Source: Perlucidibaca wandonensis (GTDB taxonomy: Bacteria; Pseudomonadota; Gammaproteobacteria; Pseudomonadales; Moraxellaceae). From it: 64,000 bases of DNA. The stretch is from assembly GCF_042677145.1 (NCBI RefSeq), contig NZ_JBHTIT010000001.1:1612001-1676000 (forward strand), written 5' to 3'. The number at the start of each line of letters is the position of its first letter. Position 1 is the stretch's first letter. This document shows positions 58,698-64,000 of the stretch, in pieces. Made by a program: the position numbers and the translations under genes. The notes below the pieces were generated by a model. That model did no database searches. It worked only from the letters and a program-made list of their open reading frames with translations, and was not told the origin of the DNA.

Positions 58698-60343
58698 TGC
58701 GCCACTTGCCACGTTTATTGGTGCTGTGGAGCGTATTTGCGCGCTATCGCCTCGATACCCTATTGCCGCCACCGCCGAGTCTGTTGGCGCACTTAGCCAT
58801 CATCGCGTTCCGCCTACATCCAGCCTGGTGGTTTGCAGGAGCTCAGGCGCAGCAACCTGAGCGCATTCGCCTCGCCTTTGAAGAACTTGGCCCGCTATTT
58901 ATTAAGCTCGGTCAACTGATCTCGACACGTCGTGATTTATTGCCGCCGGCCGTGCTCGACGAGCTCACCAAGCTGCAAGAAAATGTGCCGCCATTCGCTG
59001 TGATTGAGGCCAAAGCCATTGTTGAGCGCGAACTAGGCCTGTCCTTAAACGAGGCCTTTGCTCGCTTTGATGATGAACCGCTGGCAGCTGCATCCATTGC
59101 CCAAGTTCATACTGCCGCGCTGCGTGATGGCCGCGAAGTCATCGTCAAAATATTGCGCCCCGGCGTCGCCGATCGCATTCGCACCGATATGGCCTTGCTA
59201 AAGTCATTAGCCGAAATTGCCGAGCGCCGACTCGACCTGCGCGTGATTCCACTAACGCGCATCGTCAACGATTACGAACGCACCCTGCTCGATGAAACCG
59301 ATCTCGCACTTGAGGCCGATAACACGCGGCAATTGCGCGCCAATTTTGTTAATTCGCCGCTGTTTTATGTGCCCGAAATTTACGAGGCCAATGGCAGCCG
59401 CGAGATCATGATCGCCGAGCGCATCGAAGGCGTGCCGATTAATGACCACGCAACATTCGACCGTTTAGGCATCGATCGCGAACGCTTGGCAGAAAAAGGC
59501 TTAACCATCTTTTTCACGCAAGTATTTCGCGACAACTTTTTTCATGCCGACATGCACCCCGGCAATGTCTATGTTGAAACCGCCAACCCCAGCGACCCGC
59601 GATTTATCGGTCTGGATTGCGCCATCGTCGGTACTTTGCCTAGCGAAGACCAGCTCACCATCGCGCAGATTTTACTGAGCTTAATTCAACGTGACTTCGG
59701 ACAACTGGTGCGCGTAGCGGCAACTGCCGGCTGGATTCCTGCTGGCGCACCGCTGGATGTCATCAGCCGTGAAGTTCGCCGCTTAGTAGAGCCGGTGCTG
59801 AGCAAGCCCATCGACCAAGTGCAACTTGCGCCGATTTTGGCGGGCCTACTCGACATGTCACGCGTGCATGGCCTACACATTCCGCCTCAGCTGGTGCTAC
59901 TGCTGAAGACGCTGATTCATGTCGAAGGCCTAGGCCGTGAGCTTTATCCGGCACTTGATATTTGGTCTCTAGCCAAGCCGCTTTTGACGCAATGGATGAA
60001 CGACCGTATCGGCCCGAAAGCTCTGCTCAAGCGCGTGAAAGAAGACACGCCGATCTTACTCGCCGGCCTACCCGAATTACCCCAACTCATTTTCGATGCG
60101 CTCAGCCAGCAACGCCTGCAAGGCCAATGGCAGCGTCGCCAGCTCGATGCGCTCACCGCATTGCAGGCCGACTTGCGCGTAGGTCGTCGGCAAGATTTCA
60201 TTGCCTGGTTCGGCGTTATCGGTGGCGGCTTGATGGCCTTAGCCAGTGCCGATGCCCTGCCGTGGTCAGCACCACCAGCGCTGCTAGGTTGGAGCATTGC
60301 TGTTATCGTAGTCAGCGCGCTCTGGCGTGTAACTCGCGCCTAA
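58694..60343 (+). CDS. ubiB: Ubiquinone biosynthesis protein UbiB (ABC1 kinase-like)
   Basis: A 549-residue atypical kinase-fold protein. The KxGQ signature is GPLFIKLGQLISTRRDLLP. The Ala-rich nucleotide loop is LAAASIAQVHTA, and the catalytic loop is FHADMHPGN, with a conserved Asp in GLDCAIVG. Two hydrophobic segments near the C terminus (FGVIGGGLMALASA and LLGWSIAVIVVSAL) anchor it to the inner membrane. It supports ubiquinone synthesis, probably by moving intermediates with ATPase activity. Confidence 0.97.
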   Translation: MMRHLPRLLVLWSVFARYRLDTLLPPPPSLLAHLAIIAFRLHPAWWFAGAQAQQPERIRLAFEELGPLFIKLGQLISTRRDLLPPAVLDELTKLQENVPPFAVIEAKAIVERELGLSLNEAFARFDDEPLAAASIAQVHTAALRDGREVIVKILRPGVADRIRTDMALLKSLAEIAERRLDLRVIPLTRIVNDYERTLLDETDLALEADNTRQLRANFVNSPLFYVPEIYEANGSREIMIAERIEGVPINDHATFDRLGIDRERLAEKGLTIFFTQVFRDNFFHADMHPGNVYVETANPSDPRFIGLDCAIVGTLPSEDQLTIAQILLSLIQRDFGQLVRVAATAGWIPAGAPLDVISREVRRLVEPVLSKPIDQVQLAPILAGLLDMSRVHGLHIPPQLVLLLKTLIHVEGLGRELYPALDIWSLAKPLLTQWMNDRIGPKALLKRVKEDTPILLAGLPELPQLIFDALSQQRLQGQWQRRQLDALTALQADLRVGRRQDFIAWFGVIGGGLMALASADALPWSAPPALLGWSIAVIVVSALWRVTRA

Positions 60344-60361
60344 TTTGCCGTGGAGGCTAGT

Positions 60362-60742
60362 ATGTCTTGGCTAGATGATGTGAAGTTCGATAGCGATGGC
60401 CTGATTCCTGCCATCGCGCAAGACCATCAAAGTGGCCGTATCCTCATGGTCGCTTGGATGAATCGCGAAGCCTTGGCGCTAACCGTCGCCGAGCAGCGTG
60501 CGATTTATTGGTCACGCTCGCGCGCTAAACTCTGGCGCAAAGGCGAAGAGTCTGGCCACGTGCAAAAGCTCATTGAACTGCGTCTAGATTGCGATGCCGA
60601 TGTCATCACTATGCAAGTTGAGCAAATCGGCGGCATGGCCTGCCACACTGGCCGCGAATCCTGCTTCTATCGCCGGCTACACGATGGCCAATGGCAAACC
60701 GTAGACCCCGTGCTGAAATCACCGGACGAGATTTACTCATGA
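60362..60742 (+). CDS. hisI: Phosphoribosyl-AMP cyclohydrolase
   Basis: A 126-residue enzyme of histidine synthesis, opening the purine ring of PR-AMP. Family marks include MVAWMNREALALTV, YWSRSRAKLWRKGEESGH, the zinc residues in RLDCDADV, and GMACHTGRESCFYR. The ATG at 60362 follows GGAGGC. It is separate from hisE here, as in Pseudomonas, whereas enterics carry a HisIE fusion. Its stop overlaps the hisE start by ATGA. Confidence 0.97.
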   Translation: MSWLDDVKFDSDGLIPAIAQDHQSGRILMVAWMNREALALTVAEQRAIYWSRSRAKLWRKGEESGHVQKLIELRLDCDADVITMQVEQIGGMACHTGRESCFYRRLHDGQWQTVDPVLKSPDEIYS

Positions 60743-61086
60743 GCGATTCTGACAAAAATCATGTGCTACGCGAACTCGCGCTAGTCTTGGCTGAGCGCAA
60801 AAAGGCTAGCCCTGAGAGCTCCTACGTTGCCAGCCTGCACCATAAGGGCCTAAACAAAATTCTCGAGAAAGTCGGCGAAGAATGCACTGAGACCATCATT
60901 GCCGCAAAAGACGCTGAGCGCAGCGGATCACTCGATGAGCTAGTCTCCGAGACTGCCGATTTATGGTTTCACTCATTGGTCATGCTCAGCCATTTAGGCG
61001 GCCATCCCGATCAAATTTTAGCGGAGCTAGCACGACGTTTCGGCCTGTCCGGCCATGACGAAAAGGCTAGCCGCGACACCCCTTAA
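60739..61086 (+). CDS. hisE: Phosphoribosyl-ATP pyrophosphatase
   Basis: A 115-residue all-helical MazG-like enzyme that hydrolyses PR-ATP to PR-AMP and pyrophosphate, the step before HisI. The acidic metal-binding helices are clear: KILEKVGEECTETIIAAKD and SETADLWFHSLVML. It starts within the hisI stop (ATGA), so the two steps are coupled in expression. tatA follows after 45 bases. Confidence 0.96.
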   Translation: MSDSDKNHVLRELALVLAERKKASPESSYVASLHHKGLNKILEKVGEECTETIIAAKDAERSGSLDELVSETADLWFHSLVMLSHLGGHPDQILAELARRFGLSGHDEKASRDTP

Positions 61087-61131
61087 TAATTTTAGCAAAT
61101 GGAAATGGCGCGCTAGCGCGAGGAGATATCA

Positions 61132-61389
61132 ATGTTATCTGGACTGTCACTACCACATATTTTGCTGCTGCTGGTTATTGTCGTGCTGCTCTTTGGCACC
61201 AGCAAATTAAAAAACTTAGGCAAGGATCTAGGCGGCGCTATTAAAGGCTTTAAAGAGTCGATGAGCGGAGACGACGAGGCAAAAGCAAAAGCGCCGGAGC
61301 AGAAAGTCACGCATCAGCCTCAGGACCAAGTGCCGCCAAGCGATATCAAAGCTAATGAGCCCAGCTCACACGAACGCAAAGACAGCTAG
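61132..61389 (+). CDS. tatA: Sec-independent protein translocase subunit TatA
   Basis: An 85-residue protein with one N-terminal membrane segment (HILLLLVIVVLLFGTSKL), a hinge with Gly, an amphipathic helix (KNLGKDLGGAIKGFKESM) and a charged, Lys/Glu/Pro-rich tail. TatA multimers form the folded-protein pore of the twin-arginine pathway. The start has AGGAGA in front. It begins the tatABC operon. Confidence 0.96.
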   Translation: MLSGLSLPHILLLLVIVVLLFGTSKLKNLGKDLGGAIKGFKESMSGDDEAKAKAPEQKVTHQPQDQVPPSDIKANEPSSHERKDS

Positions 61390-61409
61390 CACCCAACGAG
61401 ACGCGCGCC

Positions 61410-61763
61410 ATGTTTGATGTCGGCTTTAGCGAATTATTTGTCCTCGCGATCATCGCGCTAGTGGTGCTTGGGCCTGAGAAACTACCGCATGCCGCGCGTA
61501 TGGCCGGCGCTTGGATTGGCCGCATTCGTCGCACCATTATCAATGTCCAAGCGGACATCGAAAACGAAGTCGCTAGCTCTGAAATGCGTGAGCGGATTCG
61601 TAAAGAAATGGCCAAGGCCGAGGCCGCAAAGCAGCAATTGAGCACTGATATTATGCAAAGCTTGAACGCTCCAGCGCCTGCTGCCGAAAGCACAACCGAT
61701 GCTGATGAATCTAGCACGGTAAAAATCAGCGATAATCAGCCGCAGGGCAAGCCCAATGACTGA
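61410..61763 (+). CDS. tatB: Sec-independent protein translocase subunit TatB
   Basis: A 117-residue protein with an N-terminal segment MFDVGFSELFVLAIIALVVL, the conserved Glu in FSELF and the PEKLPHAAR hinge that mark TatB rather than TatA. A long amphipathic helix follows. TatB with TatC recognises twin-arginine signal peptides. It overlaps tatC by 8 bases. Confidence 0.97.
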   Translation: MFDVGFSELFVLAIIALVVLGPEKLPHAARMAGAWIGRIRRTIINVQADIENEVASSEMRERIRKEMAKAEAAKQQLSTDIMQSLNAPAPAAESTTDADESSTVKISDNQPQGKPND

Positions 61764-62517
61764 GCAGACTTCTCCCGAAATCCCTAGCGGCGAAATGCCC
61801 TTAGTCGCGCATCTCATCGAATTACGCACACGACTATTGCGCATCATCATTCTGCTCATCGTGGTGTTTTTCAGCTTGGTGTATTTCGCCAACGATATTT
61901 ACGCCTGGCTATCAGCGCCGCTGCGCGCACTACTGCCCATCGGCAGTACGATGATCGCCACCGATGTCACTTCGCCATTCATGGCGCCATTTAAGCTGAC
62001 ATTTTTTGTCGCGCTGTTTGCCAGCGTGCCCTATATTTTATTTCAGCTCTGGGGCTTTATTGCACCGGCGCTTTATCAACGCGAACGCCGCATTGCCATC
62101 CCTTTAGTGTTCAGCAGTGTCGTGCTGTTTTACGCCGGCATCGCCTTCGCCTACTTCATCACGCTGCCGGCCATCCTCGGCTTCTTCACCCGCATCGGCC
62201 CTGAAGATGTCGCCATCATGACCGACATCAATCTCTATTTAGACTTCGCACTAAAGCTATTTTTAGTCTTCGGCGTCACCTTTGAGATTCCCATCGCCGT
62301 GCTCGTGCTAATAGCCGCCGGCGTAGTCAGCAGCGCATCTCTTGCCGAAAAGCGTCGCTACATCATTGTCGGCTGCTTTGCCGTCTCGATGTTCTTGACG
62401 CCACCGGATGCATTATCGATGACCATGCTCGCCGTACCCATGTGGTTGCTGTTTGAAGCAGGCTTATTTTTCGGCAGCATCCTAGAGCGCCAACGAAAAA
62501 GCCACGCTAGCGAATAG
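61756..62517 (+). CDS. tatC: Sec-independent protein translocase subunit TatC
   Basis: A 253-residue polytopic protein with six membrane segments. The N-terminal HLIELRTRLLRIIILLIVV and the loop segments with FTFVALFASVPYILFQLWGFI-type sequence around LKLTFFVALF are characteristic, as is FFTRIGPEDVAIMTDINLY. It is the receptor for twin-arginine signal peptides. It ends the operon; the 35 bp before the convergent gene show no clear terminator. Confidence 0.97.
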   Translation: MTEQTSPEIPSGEMPLVAHLIELRTRLLRIIILLIVVFFSLVYFANDIYAWLSAPLRALLPIGSTMIATDVTSPFMAPFKLTFFVALFASVPYILFQLWGFIAPALYQRERRIAIPLVFSSVVLFYAGIAFAYFITLPAILGFFTRIGPEDVAIMTDINLYLDFALKLFLVFGVTFEIPIAVLVLIAAGVVSSASLAEKRRYIIVGCFAVSMFLTPPDALSMTMLAVPMWLLFEAGLFFGSILERQRKSHASE

Positions 62518-62552
62518 CCCAGCGCGGCTTAGTCTCACAACATCATCTAAAT

Positions 62553-63077
62553 CTAATGCTGATGCGCGTGGCTCATGCCCATCCGCATCAGTAAGTCCCG
62601 CGCCAACGGATTACCATCCATGTCCGCTAAATCAGCCTGATCAATCAGCTGACTTGCCACCAACGCCTTCACTGGTGCATCCCATTGCCGCACAGGCTTA
62701 GCAGTACCGCCACACGCTAGGCTAAATGGCTGTTTCGGAGACTTCAGCAGACGCTCAAACTCGGCCGCTTGAGGCGCGCGAGCCAACTCCAAAGGATGCG
62801 TAAAGCTCACCCCTTGCTTGATGTCTTGCGCCCAAAAAAGCACTTGCTGAATACGCCCTTGCGTTGATGCCCGCCACTGCCAAAGCTGACCTGGCGCCTG
62901 CATAGCGACATGCCTATTTTTCGCATGACTCCAGCGTGTCACTGCAAATACGGGTGGCAACGACCCACAGTATCCAGCGTCGGCAATCACTTCATATTCC
63001 ACCCAACGCTGTGCATGAGCCGGTGCCATAAAGGCACCGGCCACAGACAACGCCAGCACGATCTGGCGAACCCTCAT
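62553..63077 (-). CDS. Small secreted protein of unknown function beside alkaline phosphatase
   Basis: A 174-residue protein with a signal peptide (VLALSVAGAFMAPAHAQ). The mature part has two cysteines (YCGSLPP and LACGGTAK) and ends His-rich (MSHAHQH), possibly metal-binding. I do not recognise the family. Its first base is the last base of the alkaline phosphatase stop upstream, so the two are translated from one message. It may be a periplasmic partner of the phosphatase, but nothing in the sequence shows how. Confidence 0.65.
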   Translation of the reverse strand: MRVRQIVLALSVAGAFMAPAHAQRWVEYEVIADAGYCGSLPPVFAVTRWSHAKNRHVAMQAPGQLWQWRASTQGRIQQVLFWAQDIKQGVSFTHPLELARAPQAAEFERLLKSPKQPFSLACGGTAKPVRQWDAPVKALVASQLIDQADLADMDGNPLARDLLMRMGMSHAHQH

Positions 63078-64000
63078 TACTTCACCATACTGCTGAGAAG
63101 TGGGTGTGCGTCAGCCATGACATGGAAAATATAACTTTGCTCTACCACTCCTCGGAATAAATGTGCGCCTGGACCTTTGGCAAAAATCATCACATCCTCA
63201 CCGGCATGAGTCTCAGCCGATGTCGGCACTAAAGCCTCTTGGTGATAGTTCATGTCTTTGGTATTGACGCTTGTGAGGTCGGCACGAGGATTGCTTAACG
63301 AGCCAGGCGTCATATCGGTTTTACTTGTTTTAGCACCATAGATGTCTTCACCAGCTACGCCCGCAGCAAAGCCTAAACCGTTGGCATAAAGCAGCGTGGT
63401 GTAGGGCTTACCTAGCAAATCAACAGCATCGCTGGTTTCAACATCGCCAGTGGCGCCATTAGCTTCACGCGTCAGACCTAAGATGGGGTTGTTACGAATT
63501 GGGTAACCACCAATCGTCAATGTGTGGCTATGGTCAGCAGTAACCACAATCAATGTATCGCTATCATTGGTTAATTCATCGGCCTTTTTGATAGCCGCAT
63601 CAAATGCCTGCGAATCCTTCAATGCGCGATAAGCGTTACCTGCATGGTGTGCATGATCGATGCGACCTGCCTCAACCATTAAGAAGTAGCCCTTTTGGTT
63701 CTTACTCAAAATACTAATGGCTTTGCTGGTCATATCAGCCAGTGATGGCTCACCCTGAGGCGACGCATCATTTTTACGATCAGCCTCAAAGTCCATGTGT
63801 GACGCATTAAATAAACCTAATACATGGTTAGTCGCTGCGGCATTCAAAGCATCAAACTGAGCTTTAGTTTGGACTACGGCCCCGCCCATGTTTGCAGGGT
63901 GCTTAGCCAACCACTCTGCTGTTAAGTCACGTCCGTCATTACGACGGCCAAAGCTACCCTCAATATCCTTAATTGTTTTAGGTAAAAAAGCGCGGCGACC
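63077..64000 (-). CDS. Alkaline phosphatase (PhoA type), N-terminal part outside window
   Basis: The frame is open to the window end and encodes the C-terminal 307 residues of a PhoA-type phosphatase; the catalytic Ser and start lie beyond base 64,000. Metal ligands are visible: Glu, Asp and His in FLMVEAGRIDHAHHAG; Asp-His in VVTADHSHTLT; and the distal His in SAETHAGEDVMIFAKGPG. This matches the two-zinc, one-magnesium site of the family. The enzyme releases phosphate from monoesters in the periplasm or outside the cell. A small secreted protein follows with a one-base overlap. Confidence 0.92.
   Translation of the reverse strand, partial: GRRAFLPKTIKDIEGSFGRRNDGRDLTAEWLAKHPANMGGAVVQTKAQFDALNAAATNHVLGLFNASHMDFEADRKNDASPQGEPSLADMTSKAISILSKNQKGYFLMVEAGRIDHAHHAGNAYRALKDSQAFDAAIKKADELTNDSDTLIVVTADHSHTLTIGGYPIRNNPILGLTREANGATGDVETSDAVDLLGKPYTTLLYANGLGFAAGVAGEDIYGAKTSKTDMTPGSLSNPRADLTSVNTKDMNYHQEALVPTSAETHAGEDVMIFAKGPGAHLFRGVVEQSYIFHVMADAHPLLSSMVK

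Noticed and set aside
61105..61121. Palindromic CGCGCTAGCGCG just ahead of tatA
   Set aside because: Short GC-rich palindrome directly before the ribosome-binding site inside an apparent operon; easily expected by chance.
1..64000. CRISPR array, prophage, insertion sequence, integrase or toxin-antitoxin genes
   Set aside because: I saw no regularly spaced repeats, transposase or integrase motifs, or paired small genes of this type; the gene order is conserved housekeeping throughout.
1..64000. tRNA or rRNA genes
   Set aside because: None of the intergenic gaps contains a recognisable T-loop (GTTCRANTC) with matching arms; the gaps are mostly under 150 bp.

Overview
The window is 64 kb of densely packed chromosomal DNA from a gammaproteobacterium of the Pseudomonadales type in the broad sense. 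It holds about 61 protein genes. I found no rRNA, tRNA, insertion sequence, phage, integron or CRISPR array, and no gene-free gap exceeds 300 bases (the longest, before rpmE, is about 260). The assignment rests on gene content and order. The blocks proA-nadD-rsfS-rlmH-mrdA-rodA-mltB-rlpA-dacA-ybeD-lipB-lipA and hemE/gltDB/damX-like/aroBK/secretin/mrcA/priA/rpmE/argS/hslVU/ubiEJB/hisIE/tatABC follow the order known from Pseudomonas. Other members (PA2778/PA2779 pair, DcaP-type porin, SLC5-type acetate sensor kinase) fit the same group. Base composition looks moderate and even, with no island of foreign composition visible by eye.

Layout. 1-14,050: 3' part of holA, an acyl-CoA thioesterase, an NlpE/META lipoprotein, proline and NAD synthesis, ribosome factors, and the elongasome/cell-wall set (mrdA, rodA, mltB, rlpA, dacA), interrupted by a crotonase gene and ending with ybeD-lipB. 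14,100-23,860: a probable acetate-switch locus. It has an SLC5-domain hybrid histidine kinase (CrbS/MxtR type) followed by an FAD oxidoreductase and a methyltransferase; facing these are the response regulator (CrbR/ErdR type) and acs, with a DcaP-like porin divergent from acs. 23,960-35,260: a PH-like membrane protein, a BASS transporter, sthA, lipA, the PA2778/PA2779 pair, an MBL hydrolase, two DUF4442 hotdog proteins around yajQ, slyX, uup and an acetoacetate-decarboxylase-like protein. 35,300-46,660 (mostly minus strand): hemE, gltD-gltB, a SPOR protein, aroB, aroK and a short secretin without its pilMNOP partners. 46,800-62,520 (mostly plus): mrcA, priA (minus), rpmE, argS, an FtsN-like SPOR protein, hslVU, ubiE-ubiJ-ubiB, hisI-hisE, tatABC. 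62,550-64,000 (minus): a small secreted protein overlapping a PhoA-type alkaline phosphatase cut by the window edge.

How the genes fit together. Most of the window is essential housekeeping: cell elongation and peptidoglycan remodelling, lipoate synthesis and transfer, nitrogen assimilation (GOGAT), shikimate, haem, ubiquinone and histidine synthesis, proteolysis and Tat export. The parts that stand out are regulatory or uncharacterised: the acetate-switch locus with repeated ATGCCT motifs between acs and the porin, several long dyads placed like operators (before the crotonase, the ADC-like gene, the BASS transporter and the PH-like gene), a long structured rpmE leader, the orphan secretin, and several conserved-looking proteins of unknown function. 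I see no clear mobile or defence system.
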